Made by a program: the position numbers and the translations under genes. Positions 36,713 through 45,860 of a stretch of 64,000 nt of DNA are shown here, piece after piece; positions within the stretch are counted from its first letter, which is position 1; each line of letters starts with the position of its first letter. The notes under the pieces are model-generated. The model was not told where the DNA came from and made no database searches. It saw nothing but the letters and a program-made list of their open reading frames with translations. Source of the stretch: an uncultured Methanolobus sp. (GTDB lineage Archaea; Halobacteriota; Methanosarcinia; Methanosarcinales; Methanosarcinaceae). The stretch is taken from assembly GCF_963667555.1 (NCBI RefSeq), contig NZ_OY763421.1, positions 1 through 64,000 on the forward strand. Reading direction: 5' to 3'.

Positions 36713-36798
36713 GCGGGAGTAACCAAGTGGCCAACGGTGGCAGACTCAAGATCTGCTCGCGCAGGCGTTCGGGGGTTCGAATCCCTTCTCCCGCACCA
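36713..36798 (+). tRNA. tRNA-Leu (anticodon CAA)
   Basis: An 83-base type II tRNA plus an encoded CCA. The acceptor stem pairs GCGGGAG (36713-36719) with CTCCCGC (36788-36794), discriminator A. The anticodon stem-loop is GCAGA-CTCAAGA-TCTGC, giving anticodon CAA for UUG codons. The long variable arm (TCGCGCAGGCGTTC region) and the T arm GGGGGTTCGAATCCC are as expected for leucine. No intron. AT-rich TTTATAATAAATA at about 36671-36683 may be its promoter. Confidence 0.97.
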
Positions 36799-36941
36799 AA
36801 TTTCAAAAAACTTCTTTTTTTAATCTAGTACTTTAAGAATAGCTGTGCTTACTGTTCAGAAAGCATCTATATGTTGATTTGATATCTGGGAGATGGCTAA
36901 AAAATAGAAAAGAATTAGGGATGTCCCTAATTATGAAAGTT

Positions 36942-37697
36942 TTAGTCCTTCCTGCGCTGGAAGAGGAACATCATTCCAATGATTCCTACCATTGGGATAG
37001 CAACGGTTGGGAATTCAGGAATCTCATTTTCAATTATTTGTTCTCTGGTTCCGATTGTAAAGTCATCGAATGCAAAGACATCAGTTCCTGATCCTGTGTT
37101 GCCAAATGTGACACTGGTGAATGGGTTACTAAGGTCAATGAAGCCGTAGTATATTACAGCTCCACCTGCAGCACTTGTGGTGTGTGGTATGGTAACTGTT
37201 TCAGTTTCACCGCTTGTATATTCGATTGTAAGTTGTCCGTTGAAGTCTCCTACATCAATTCCATAGAATCCGAATGCAACCTGTGGGGTTGTGAACTCTA
37301 TTTCGAAATCTCCCTGCACTTCCCAGTATTTATCTCCTGAGATAGGATATCTTCCATAACCATTTGTACCTGATGGGACTGATTGGATAGATCCAGTGCC
37401 CTCTAATGTAGCAGTTCCTGCTGTTCCAAAATCAATATTTAATGGGGCACCAGTTCCAGCTACAAAGCTTTCAAGATCTTCTACACCTGCGTTTGTCAGG
37501 TGTGCAAGGAAGTCATCACGTGCAGCATCTGCATTTGGATGAGTTGTCAAGCGTGTATATTCTCCGAGTCCTGCGTCTTCTCCAAAGAATGTTGTTGGAG
37601 CTGCGGCACTGACTCCTACAAGCATTGTTATGAGGAATGCTGCAGCAAGGGTTTTTGTGAATACTCCGGAAAGTATTCTGTTCTTTAAGTATTTCAT
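36942..37697 (-). CDS. PEF-CTERM sorted surface protein
   Basis: A 251-residue exported protein. A signal peptide (FTKTLAAAFLITMLVGVSAAA) is followed by a beta-rich domain with VAFGFYGIDVGDFNG, TVTIPHTTSAAGG and DVFAFDDFTIGTREQ, typical for lectin-like extracellular domains. The C-terminus is a PEF-CTERM signal: PEFPTVAIP, a hydrophobic helix and RRKD. Such tails are recognised by an archaeosortase and probably exchanged for a lipid anchor; no archaeosortase gene is in the window. ATG at 37697 is chosen because AAGGTG lies nine bases upstream. Ligand unknown. Confidence 0.9.
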   Translation of the reverse strand: MKYLKNRILSGVFTKTLAAAFLITMLVGVSAAAPTTFFGEDAGLGEYTRLTTHPNADAARDDFLAHLTNAGVEDLESFVAGTGAPLNIDFGTAGTATLEGTGSIQSVPSGTNGYGRYPISGDKYWEVQGDFEIEFTTPQVAFGFYGIDVGDFNGQLTIEYTSGETETVTIPHTTSAAGGAVIYYGFIDLSNPFTSVTFGNTGSGTDVFAFDDFTIGTREQIIENEIPEFPTVAIPMVGIIGMMFLFQRRKD

Positions 37698-37953
37698 ATT
37701 ATATCGCACCTTTTCTTGTTATGTAGTCAAACTACAGCGGCCGATAGCAACAAAAACATTGAGTTAAAAAAGCTACGCTAATGTCATATCTTTATCAAGC
37801 AAAGCTATTTTATCATTATCGTTTTTACCACCATTTTTCCAGCCATTTTTTATAAGGGCTGAATAGTATATAAAGAAATCTCTTTTTTTAATGGCCATAC
37901 AAAAGTTTAAGTCTGTCAATTCCTTTCATACCCTTACATAAAGGTGATCTTTT

Positions 37954-38793
37954 TTGTCAAATCCTATTGATTATGATACCGTTGTATCTGCTGTTGTTGA
38001 TATTTTAGAAGAGGCCGAAACTATATTGCCACAGGATGTTGTTAGTGCATTAGAGAAAGCTGCATCTGAAGAATCGTCTCCAGTTGCAAAAGAGCAACTT
38101 GCAGCTATCCTGAGAAACATTGGGATCGCAGCCAGGCAGAAAGTACCCATGTGCCAGGATACTGGAATACTGATATTTTTCGTCGAACTTGGCCGTGACT
38201 GCAGAATGGACTTCAGGCTGGAAGATGGTATTCTGGAAGGTGTCAGGAAAGCAACAGAGTCCATACCACTACGTCCAAATGCAGTTGATCCTTTAACCCG
38301 AAGCAACAGCGGAAATAATACTGGAAACGGAATTCCGGATATAAAGTACGAACTTGTGGATGGTAGCAGCATAAAAATAACCGTGGCACCTAAGGGAGCA
38401 GGTTCTGAGAACATGAGTTCCATTAAGATGCTAAATCCTACAGAAAAGGACAGCATACGCAACTTTGTGCTTGAAACAGTTCTTAACGCAGGTGGAAAAC
38501 CATGTCCTCCTATAGTTGTAGGTGTGGGCATTGGCGGCTCATTTGATAAAGCTGCAAGACTTGCAAAGTCAGCCCTGCTTGAGAAGGTCGATTTGATGGA
38601 CGACGAAGAAAAAGCTCTCCTTGCAGATATAAACTCACTTGGAATTGGTCCAATGGGACTTGGAGGAAAAACAACAGCATTGGCAGTCCACATTAAAAAA
38701 GCGCACTGTCACACAGCATCACTTCCGGTTGCAGTAAATATTCAATGCTGGGCAAATCGCCATGCTTCAGTTGTTCTGGGCGGTGATGAATAA
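37954..38793 (+). CDS. Fumarate hydratase class I, alpha subunit
   Basis: A 279-residue subunit of the oxygen-sensitive [4Fe-4S] fumarase. Cluster ligands are suggested in [14 protein letters not shown] (about residues 66-79) and later Cys positions, with [30 protein letters not shown] and [12 protein letters not shown]. It interconverts fumarate and malate with the beta subunit encoded next, in the incomplete reductive TCA route used for biosynthesis. The start is TTG at 37954, supported by AGGTGAT six bases upstream. The stop overlaps the ATG of the beta gene (TAATG). Confidence 0.95.
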   Translation: MSNPIDYDTVVSAVVDILEEAETILPQDVVSALEKAASEESSPVAKEQLAAILRNIGIAARQKVPMCQDTGILIFFVELGRDCRMDFRLEDGILEGVRKATESIPLRPNAVDPLTRSNSGNNTGNGIPDIKYELVDGSSIKITVAPKGAGSENMSSIKMLNPTEKDSIRNFVLETVLNAGGKPCPPIVVGVGIGGSFDKAARLAKSALLEKVDLMDDEEKALLADINSLGIGPMGLGGKTTALAVHIKKAHCHTASLPVAVNIQCWANRHASVVLGGDE

Positions 38794-39368
38794 TGGAATA
38801 CAAACTCAATACACCACTGAAGAAAGAAGACATCAATAAGCTCAAAGCTGGTGATATTGTCTATCTCAGCGGAACTGTTTACACAGCAAGAGATGAAGCC
38901 CATGCACGCATCCTTGAAATGTCAGAGGAAAAGAAAGAACTTCCATTTGACCTCGAAGGTGCAGTTATATACCATTGCGGTCCTCTCATGAAAGGAAAAG
39001 ACGATGGCTGGGAAGTAGTCGCTGCCGGTCCGACCACCAGTGCAAGGATGTCAAAAATGACACCAGAATTACTTGAGATCCACGAAGTTCGTGCATTTGT
39101 CGGAAAAGGCGGCATGGATAACGTAAAAGAAGCCATGAAAGGAAGATCTGTCTACCTGGCATTTACCGGAGGATGCGCAGCCCTTGCAGCCATGAGTATC
39201 AAGAAGGTAACTACGGTTCACTGGCTTGATCTTGGAATGCCTGAAGCCGTATGGGAGCTTAAGGTAGAGAATTTCGGTCCTCTGGTAGTGGGAATTGATT
39301 CTCATAAAAATGATCTTTTTACAGATGTAAGAAAAAAAGCACTGGAAGCTTATTCCAAAATTGAATAA
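38793..39368 (+). CDS. Fumarate hydratase class I, beta subunit
   Basis: A 191-residue partner of the preceding gene. Typical sequence is [58 protein letters not shown] and [10 protein letters not shown]. In bacterial class I fumarases the two parts are fused; separate subunits are the rule in archaea and some bacteria. L-tartrate dehydratase is built alike, but the methanogen context favours fumarase. Confidence 0.95.
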   Translation: MEYKLNTPLKKEDINKLKAGDIVYLSGTVYTARDEAHARILEMSEEKKELPFDLEGAVIYHCGPLMKGKDDGWEVVAAGPTTSARMSKMTPELLEIHEVRAFVGKGGMDNVKEAMKGRSVYLAFTGGCAALAAMSIKKVTTVHWLDLGMPEAVWELKVENFGPLVVGIDSHKNDLFTDVRKKALEAYSKIE

Positions 39369-39431
39369 GCCTTCCTTTTAACGTTTTATTTATTCGTTCA
39401 TTCAATTATCTACTCATTTGTTCTCTTGATC

Positions 39432-40421
39432 TCAGATGACGAAAGTGAACACCATCCATGCCACAAGGGTAAGGATGATAGAGTGTTTCAGTCCCTGGAA
39501 TACTGAACCTTCACCCATCTGTCCTGCCACAAGTCCGCTCATAAATCCCTGAATGACACCGGTATGCATCATAAGGCGAGTATACTTTGCCGGGTCAAAT
39601 GCACCGATGAACTGGCTTCCGGCTCCTGCGGCCTGTGCAGCTTTTCCGGCTTCTGCCATTGTTGGTACAAAAGTGGATGTGAGCATTCCTATAACAAAAA
39701 GGAACACAAAGAACGACATGTAACTGATGACCACATATACCATCATATTACCGCGTCTCTCACGTTCAAGCAACTTCACTTCCCTTGCATCACGGGCAGC
39801 AGCTTCAAGAACAGACGCAACGCGACCTCCTGCTTTGCTTGCCTGTGTAATAAGTGAGACCGATCTTACAATAATTGAAGTTGGGACTCTTTTAGCAAAG
39901 TTCATAAGCGATTCTTCAAAAGATACGCCCCAGGACATTGAGGCATCCATGGCCTGAACTTCTTTAGTAAGAGCTCCGTACTCTCCTTTTGCAACAGTAC
40001 TTACTGCTCTTGGAAGCGTAAGTCCTGCCCTGCTCATTTCTGAAATATCTCTGAGGAAAGTAGGCAGATATTCTTCGATTGTATCTGTCCTCTTGTATTT
40101 TTTATGGAATGTATATGCAGGAGGTGTAATAGATATAAGGACTGAAAAAATGATCACATCATCTATTATCGGAGTGCCCCAGGTAGCTATCATGCCAATT
40201 GCAAAAAATATCATTGCCAGTGGCACACTTATGGCGAATGTATATTCCGGATAGATATAAAGCGTCTTTAAAGGCTCCTTCAGGAATTCCTTGATCACCA
40301 CATTCTTTGTAGCTTCCTGCATTTTAGAGGTGATAATAGTATCTTCAAGTTCTGTCAGCTCTTCTTCCGTAAGCATGTCCTGATCTTCTGTATTTAATCT
40401 CAAAAACTCAGCTAACTTCAT
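39432..40421 (-). CDS. Type II secretion F-domain membrane protein (FlaJ/TadC-like)
   Basis: A 329-residue protein with a soluble acidic N-terminus, two membrane helices near 70-110, a T2SF cytoplasmic domain (LPTFLRDISEMSRAGLTLPRAV, GVSFEESLMNFAKRVPT, ASKAGGRVASVLEAAARD) and three C-terminal helices. Such proteins form the membrane platform for pilin or archaellin assembly. It begins two bases after the upstream T2SF gene, and both are transcribed after the ATPase gene. Two separate platform proteins with one ATPase and a MinD-like protein is the layout of Tad-type systems. Confidence 0.92.
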   Translation of the reverse strand: MKLAEFLRLNTEDQDMLTEEELTELEDTIITSKMQEATKNVVIKEFLKEPLKTLYIYPEYTFAISVPLAMIFFAIGMIATWGTPIIDDVIIFSVLISITPPAYTFHKKYKRTDTIEEYLPTFLRDISEMSRAGLTLPRAVSTVAKGEYGALTKEVQAMDASMSWGVSFEESLMNFAKRVPTSIIVRSVSLITQASKAGGRVASVLEAAARDAREVKLLERERRGNMMVYVVISYMSFFVFLFVIGMLTSTFVPTMAEAGKAAQAAGAGSQFIGAFDPAKYTRLMMHTGVIQGFMSGLVAGQMGEGSVFQGLKHSIILTLVAWMVFTFVI

Positions 40422-40422
40422 T

Positions 40423-41346
40423 TTAGGCCTCCGGAGTCAGAGTACTGATAAGGACAACATACATGATACTTCCAATCGGTATCAGTGCATAGATTATAAC
40501 GTAAAGGAAAACCATTTGCGCATTTCCCATGATAGACATAATGGAAATTACCACCACAAGGAAAAGCGGACCTGCTACAAAAGCCGTAACATAGGTTTCT
40601 CCCAGAAGACCTAGAGTTTCCAGGAACTCTTTCTGGTTCTGTCTGTTCTCCAGGATGTATTGTTCAGTCTTGATCTCAAAGTAAGGCTCAAGCTGTCCAC
40701 CTGAGGTCACCACTGTAATAGCTCCTTGCAGGAAATCCTGCAATGCCGTTGATGGTGTTGTCACAGAAAGATTTTTCATCGCAGTCACAAGGTCATGTCC
40801 CAATATCTCAAGGTCACGTACCAGATATCTGCATTCAACTGCCATTTCTCCATATATGTCATTGTTTGCAAGAGACCTGAAAAGATCTACAGGAAGAACG
40901 CCTGCACCCGACATGGCTGACATATAGTTCACAGCATATGGAAGCATGCTGTCAATCCTTCTTTTCCTGTCACCGGCCATGATAGATGGATAGACCATGA
41001 ATAATTTGTAAACGATCACAAACACAAGGGCTGTGAACAATATCCCGAAAAATACTCCCAATACTATCGATTTGTACTGGAGGTACGGTGCCATCCAGCC
41101 GGGGAACATTATTCTGGTTGGTTTTACTTCAGGTACGCCAAATACCAGAAAAAGGAAAGAAACACCAAGCAGTGCTGTAAATGCAGAGAGTATCGAACTT
41201 AAGAGTGCACCGGACATGTACACATCAAAAGCCATGTCTATTCTGTTCTTAAGGAGGCTATGGCGCAGGCCGAAAAAATCAACCCTCCTTTTCCCATAGT
41301 ATTTTCCAAATAGATTGTAAGCAAAGATAAAATACGGATTAGCCAT
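40423..41346 (-). CDS. Type II secretion F-domain membrane protein (TadB-like)
   Basis: A 307-residue platform protein. Two N-terminal helices (about 45-70 and 95-118) lead to a T2SF domain with RRIDSMLPYAVNYMSAMSGAGVLPVDLFRSL and VTTPSTALQDFLQGAITVVTSGGQLEPYFE, followed by helices around 240-300. It overlaps the ATPase gene by about 8 bases. Together with the 39432 gene it should make the hetero-oligomeric inner platform of a pilus machine. Confidence 0.92.
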   Translation of the reverse strand: MANPYFIFAYNLFGKYYGKRRVDFFGLRHSLLKNRIDMAFDVYMSGALLSSILSAFTALLGVSFLFLVFGVPEVKPTRIMFPGWMAPYLQYKSIVLGVFFGILFTALVFVIVYKLFMVYPSIMAGDRKRRIDSMLPYAVNYMSAMSGAGVLPVDLFRSLANNDIYGEMAVECRYLVRDLEILGHDLVTAMKNLSVTTPSTALQDFLQGAITVVTSGGQLEPYFEIKTEQYILENRQNQKEFLETLGLLGETYVTAFVAGPLFLVVVISIMSIMGNAQMVFLYVIIYALIPIGSIMYVVLISTLTPEA

Positions 41347-43525
41347 ACAATTCCTGCCTTACAAGTTTCATTATCATTTCCGGTTCGCGGTTATATCCAA
41401 CTACGATCTTTGCAAAGTCCCTGAAATGAGTGACCTTTTTGTCACGCGCCCATTCAAGTATGTCCTGCCGCCGTTTAAGCTCGTCACGGACTTTCTCTTC
41501 GCTCCATCCACGACTTTCCATTACACTTTCAATTATATATGAACGGCCGGAATACTGGAACATATCACGTGCAGCATCCCATACAAAAACATCATTAGTA
41601 AGCAGTTCACCGGTCCTTGGGTCAACACCTACTATTTCAGTGAGACTCTTGCACCTCCTGACACGCTCATCTCCAACTTTGACCTGTACCTGAATAGCTA
41701 CAAGGTCAAGCGCCTGTATCATTATCCTCGGTACGTTGATAGGCGGGTTTTCGAGCCTGTGTACCACAGATTGTACTGAATCTGCGTGCATTGTTGAGAA
41801 TGTAGTGTGTCCTGTGGACATTGCCTGGAACAATACGTAAGCTTCGGCACCTCGTACCTCACCCACGAGGATGTATTCAGGTCTTTGCCTGAGGGATGCC
41901 CTGAGAAGTTCATACATTTCAATGGAACCCTTGTCCTCACCGGCAAACGCCTGTCTTGTAACACCAGGGATCCAGTTTGGGTGTGAAAGGTTCAGTTCTC
42001 TTGTATCCTCAATGGAAACTATCTTCATTTCCGGCTGAATGAAAAGTGAAACTGCATTCATTGCAGTTGTTTTACCGGAAGCTGTTCCTCCTGCAAAAAC
42101 AAGACTTTTACTTGAATCCACAGCAAGCCACATGTAAGCCATCATGGCTGTTGAGAATGTATGGAACTCTATAAGGTTTGCAGGAGTTATCGGATTGTCC
42201 TTGAATCTCCTGATGGTAAAAGTACTTCCACGGGTTGTGATCTCACGCCCAAGTGTCATCTGGATACGTGAACCGTCCGGCATTGTAGCATCAAGAAGAG
42301 GCTTTGCAATGGAAATATGCCTGCCGCATATCTGGGCTATCCTGATGGCGAAAGAATCCAGAACCTCATCGGACGCGAACTCAATATCACTTGGGATCGA
42401 GTTGTATTCTTTATGATAGATATACACAGGAGTGTTAGGTCCGTCACAGGAAATATCTTCAAGGTTCGGGTCTCTCATCAGTACATCTATTTCCCCGTAT
42501 CCCACATAGTCACGGACAATGTGGTACATTATTCTCTCACGTTTTCTCGGTGAGATGTCGATCTTGAATTCCTGCAGATATTTAACGACATTATCTCTAA
42601 GGTATTCCTCAGCATTTTTGCGTGAGATCTCTTTGAGGTTCACGTCCAGCGTTTCAATGAATTTCAGCTTTATAATATCAAGGAGTTCCTGTTCCTTCTC
42701 AGAAAGTACAGGTTCTATTGCCTGGTACTGGTATTCATGAGATTCCGGGTCATAGGCAATTCTTACATATGCATAAAGCGGATTTACCTCATAAAGTTCA
42801 ACTTCCCTGTAAGGGCTGTCTGCAGGCATTGTGAGATCTACGATAGGTCCGTGTTCCACAACGTTATAAGGTTCAAGGAATGATTTTTTAGAAGAGAATA
42901 GTTTGGTTATGCGGTTAAGGATCGAAGAGCTTTTTTCTTCATCTACAAATTGATCATCTTCAAGAGCTTCTTCCTTATATATCTCAGAAATAGTGTCCTT
43001 CCAGAAAGAATCCCTGTCCTCTTCAATATTATCTCTGAAAGAAGGAATATAAACGTCATCGATCTTGCTTTTCAGGTCTTCGATATTCACTGGTTCTGCA
43101 TCCGGAAGAATAAGGTCTGCAAGTTCTCCGATCACGTCGTCCTCGTCAACTGCCAGAGTTTCATTCTCATCTTCTTTAATATTATCTGCAACAATTTCCC
43201 GTATATCTGAATCTGATAATTCCATATTCTTGTCTAATGCTTCACTTTCAATGGAAATCTCTTCAGTTTCAACATCATCTTGTTCATAGATCATGCTGTC
43301 TTCCAGGATCACATCTTCTGTTTTTTCTTCTATGGAAACATCATCCAATAAGCTGTTATTTTCTGTATTTTCTTCTGAGGATTCTGATCTGGTTCTCGAT
43401 TCTTCTATTTCCCGCAGGAAATCTTCAATTTCAGATGTTCCATTTTCAGTCTGAAGTGATATGTCGACATCATCTTCCTTTTTTATTGTAGCTGTCCGGT
43501 TATCAGGAGTATTATCTGTACTCAA
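41339..43525 (-). CDS. Type II/IV secretion system ATPase (TadA/GspE-like) with long acidic N-terminus
   Basis: About 728 residues. Roughly the first 190 are acidic and low in complexity (many Glu, Asp, Ser). The core has an N-terminal domain with YVGYGEIDVLMRDPNLEDISC, then FAGGTASGKTTAMNA (Walker A, about 480), IEDTRELNLSHPNW (Asp box), RQRPEYILVGEVRG (Walker B) and STMHADSV (His box). It powers pilus assembly together with the two platform proteins downstream. TTG at 43525 has TGGGG eight bases upstream and is preferred over TTG at 43534. The acidic tail is longer than in classical TadA and may contact the MinD-like protein. Confidence 0.93.
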   Translation of the reverse strand: MSTDNTPDNRTATIKKEDDVDISLQTENGTSEIEDFLREIEESRTRSESSEENTENNSLLDDVSIEEKTEDVILEDSMIYEQDDVETEEISIESEALDKNMELSDSDIREIVADNIKEDENETLAVDEDDVIGELADLILPDAEPVNIEDLKSKIDDVYIPSFRDNIEEDRDSFWKDTISEIYKEEALEDDQFVDEEKSSSILNRITKLFSSKKSFLEPYNVVEHGPIVDLTMPADSPYREVELYEVNPLYAYVRIAYDPESHEYQYQAIEPVLSEKEQELLDIIKLKFIETLDVNLKEISRKNAEEYLRDNVVKYLQEFKIDISPRKRERIMYHIVRDYVGYGEIDVLMRDPNLEDISCDGPNTPVYIYHKEYNSIPSDIEFASDEVLDSFAIRIAQICGRHISIAKPLLDATMPDGSRIQMTLGREITTRGSTFTIRRFKDNPITPANLIEFHTFSTAMMAYMWLAVDSSKSLVFAGGTASGKTTAMNAVSLFIQPEMKIVSIEDTRELNLSHPNWIPGVTRQAFAGEDKGSIEMYELLRASLRQRPEYILVGEVRGAEAYVLFQAMSTGHTTFSTMHADSVQSVVHRLENPPINVPRIMIQALDLVAIQVQVKVGDERVRRCKSLTEIVGVDPRTGELLTNDVFVWDAARDMFQYSGRSYIIESVMESRGWSEEKVRDELKRRQDILEWARDKKVTHFRDFAKIVVGYNREPEMIMKLVRQELYG

Positions 43526-43605
43526 AATTACCAACCCCAGTAATCATGGTTATCCCACTGATCTTCACAATCTTTTCCAGCATTATATCCATATTCACAC
43601 CCGGA

Positions 43606-44400
43606 TCAATTCTTGTTCTTTGCAAGGGAGAACTTTCTTGCTTTCTTTTTCTTTTCGGGCTCTGCATGGGATAGTTCTTCGACAGATACTTTTATACCTG
43701 CAATTTCAGCAGCCAGTCGGTTAAAGCTCACACTCACCTGGGAACCTGGATATTTGATAACTATCGGGGCTTTGAATGCCAGTGAATTCTTAACATTCTT
43801 CTCTTCTGGTAAAGTTGCCAGGATCTTAAGGCCAAGGGCAGTTTCGATCCTCTCTGAACTAATTTCGTTCAGGGTTACGCCAGTTCTGTTAAGCAGTAGT
43901 CCTCTGAACTGCTTACCCATATTGTCACAAACCGCTTTTATTTTCATTGCACCGGCAAGCGATACTATGTCCGGATTGACAAGCTGGATTATTTCATCAG
44001 CAAGGGAGATTGCCAGCAGCGAGTTCTTGTTGATCCCTGTGGATGAATCAATTATTATGTAGTCGTATCTTTCTTTGACACTCTCTACAATGTCACCGAG
44101 TATCTCTGTATTTGCATTCACAAAACCCTGAAGTGAGATACTTCCCGGAAGTATGTGCATGTTATTTGGCCCATCATAAATGGCTTCATTAAGCTCTACC
44201 TTGCCTGCAAGTACTTCGTGAATGGTTCCTTTTGAAGTTTCAAGTCCCAACATCAGCCCAATGGTGGGCATTCCTACATCAGCATCGATTATCAGGGTCT
44301 TTTTAGCGAACCCTGCCAGGGCGGTACCCAGGTTAATCGCAGCCGTGCTAGTTCCTGTACCGCCTTTTCCTGAGACGATTGTGAAAATTGTTGCTGTCAT
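43606..44400 (-). CDS. MinD/ParA-like ATPase of the pilus cluster (TadZ/CpaE-like) with altered Walker A
   Basis: A 264-residue SIMIBI-class protein. The P-loop region reads IVSGKGGTGTSTAAINLGTAL: the deviant signature Lys is present, but the Lys of GK[T/S] is replaced by Thr (codon at 44350-44352). Switch-like segments follow: LIIDADVGMPTIGLMLGL and YDYIIIDSSTGINKNSL. The C-terminus ends in a Lys-rich tail. TadZ/CpaE proteins place the pilus machine in the cell, and several are known with non-canonical Walker motifs. ATG at 44400 follows GAGG six bases upstream. It lies 80 bases in front of the ATPase gene, so it probably heads the operon. Confidence 0.88.
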   Translation of the reverse strand: MTATIFTIVSGKGGTGTSTAAINLGTALAGFAKKTLIIDADVGMPTIGLMLGLETSKGTIHEVLAGKVELNEAIYDGPNNMHILPGSISLQGFVNANTEILGDIVESVKERYDYIIIDSSTGINKNSLLAISLADEIIQLVNPDIVSLAGAMKIKAVCDNMGKQFRGLLLNRTGVTLNEISSERIETALGLKILATLPEEKNVKNSLAFKAPIVIKYPGSQVSVSFNRLAAEIAGIKVSVEELSHAEPEKKKKARKFSLAKNKN

Positions 44401-44582
44401 AAAATGCCTCGATTGAGGTGGCAATTGATTGTACCTTTCAAATGCCGACCAGATTTAAGTTAATGTAATTACTGTATAATCACCTGAAAATACTACTTAA
44501 AAATATAAATACATATCTATATTATTCGCGCGTTAAAATCTTTAAGAACAGGATTTTATAGCATCATGACGATTTTTCCCTC

Positions 44583-45104
44583 ATGATACAAGCTGATGAA
44601 AAAGACATTAAACTCTTCCTGTACCATGCTAAACAATGTGACCCGAAAAAATGTACCGGGAAGAAAATGGCAAAGTTCGGACTTGTGAATCTTTCAGAGA
44701 AGATCGAAAGAATTCCTTCAAAGTCCATTTTGCTGGATCCAATGGCTGAAAAGGCCCTGTCGCCTGAGGACAGCGCCAAAAAAGGTATCACTGTTCTTGA
44801 TTGTTCCTGGGAGGAAGTTGAAAGGGTGTTCCCGCAGCTTCTTAGATTAAGGCTTGAACACCGTGCGCTACCATATCTTGTGGCTGCAAATCCGGTGAAC
44901 TTCGGAAGACCTTTCAAACTAACATCAGTTGAGGCATTTGCCGCATCTCTTTACATCCTCGGAAACAAGCAGCAGGCAGAGATGATAATGTCAAAATTCA
45001 ACTGGGGCCACACTTTTCTGGAACTGAACCATGAGCCACTTGAGGAATACTCTCAGGCAAAAGATAGTAAAGATATCCTGCGGATACAGAGTGAGTATAT
45101 GTGA
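44583..45104 (+). CDS. Tsr3-type rRNA aminocarboxypropyltransferase (DUF367)
   Basis: A 173-residue protein. Typical features are [23 protein letters not shown] near the N-terminus, [30 protein letters not shown] and [28 protein letters not shown]. Tsr3 transfers the aminocarboxypropyl group of SAM to a hypermodified pseudouridine of small-subunit rRNA, a late step of ribosome maturation. The gene is divergent to the MinD-like gene and followed after 27 bases by a TIGR00725 gene. No clear ribosome-binding site precedes the ATG. Confidence 0.94.
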   Translation: MIQADEKDIKLFLYHAKQCDPKKCTGKKMAKFGLVNLSEKIERIPSKSILLDPMAEKALSPEDSAKKGITVLDCSWEEVERVFPQLLRLRLEHRALPYLVAANPVNFGRPFKLTSVEAFAASLYILGNKQQAEMIMSKFNWGHTFLELNHEPLEEYSQAKDSKDILRIQSEYM

Positions 45105-45131
45105 ATTCGGGTTATTGGGGTTTGATGATCT

Positions 45132-45590
45132 ATGATACAGATTGGTGTAATTGGTGCAGGTTCATGTGACAGGGAACTGGAACTACTGGCAGAGGAAGTC
45201 GGTGCCGAGATTGCCAGAAATGGTGCTTTGCTCATATGCGGAGGTCACGGTGGAGTCATGGAAGCATCTGCAAAGGGCGCAAAAAAAGAGTCAGGCACAA
45301 CTGTTGGTATTCTCCCGGATGAAAGTCGCAAGAGTGCCAATCCATTTATCGACATTGCCATAGTAACTGAAATGGGACATGCAAGGAATGTGATCATTGC
45401 ACGCTCGGCTGATGCTCTCATAGCGGTAGGCGGTGAATACGGTACGCTTTCAGAGATCGCCCATTCACTAAAGATGGGAAAAACAGTTGTAACCCTTAAT
45501 TCAAAATGGGAAATTGAGGGTACCTTCAGGGCAAACAGTCCAAAAGAAGCTGTCAGGATCGCCCTGGACAGCATAAATGAAAAGTACTAA
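45132..45590 (+). CDS. TIGR00725 family protein (LOG/SLOG-like Rossmann fold)
   Basis: A 152-residue protein. Motifs are IGVIGAGSCD at the N-terminus, GALLICGGHGGVMEASAKGAK (about 31-51), GILPDESRKSANPF, and MGHARNVIIARSADALIAVGGEYGTLSEIA. The GGxGGxM and the PGGxGT-like GGEYGTLSE match the SLOG superfamily, which includes cytokinin riboside phosphoribohydrolases and nucleotide sensors. The function of this subgroup is unknown. It is probably cotranscribed with the Tsr3 gene. Confidence 0.92.
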   Translation: MIQIGVIGAGSCDRELELLAEEVGAEIARNGALLICGGHGGVMEASAKGAKKESGTTVGILPDESRKSANPFIDIAIVTEMGHARNVIIARSADALIAVGGEYGTLSEIAHSLKMGKTVVTLNSKWEIEGTFRANSPKEAVRIALDSINEKY

Positions 45591-45616
45591 TTCGGCCTGT
45601 AGAATACCTGTTTAAC

Positions 45617-45812
45617 CATCCGCCGAAGGCGGCGCATTCCAATGCTTCTATGCAGAATTTCATTCTGGAAATTATTACATTGATACTAAAAATTGTCCTG
45701 AAGGTCTGCGAAGAAAGTATTCTCGCAGTACCACATATAATATCTGTTGCATCTTATCGCAAAATGCCGGCTTCGCCGCACCCTTTGGGACCATTCAAGT
45801 TATTTATTACCT
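45617..45812 (+). repeat. Dispersed two-hairpin repeat element, copy B
   Basis: Left module CCGCC-GAA-GGCGG at 45620-45632 with GCGCATTCCAATG, right module CGGC-TTC-GCCG at 45768-45778, and the tail TTCAAGTTATTTATTACCT. The whole 270-base spacer between the TIGR00725 gene and exonuclease III is taken by it. The centre is about 80 bases longer than in copy A at 23782. Confidence 0.8.
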
Positions 45813-45860
45813 AAAGAGCCCTGGTTCGCAATAATTCATTTTCTGATTTTCTAATTACGA

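Noticed and set aside
36713..36798. Intron in tRNA-Leu
   Set aside because: The anticodon stem-loop is regular with a seven-base loop, and the length is normal for a type II tRNA.
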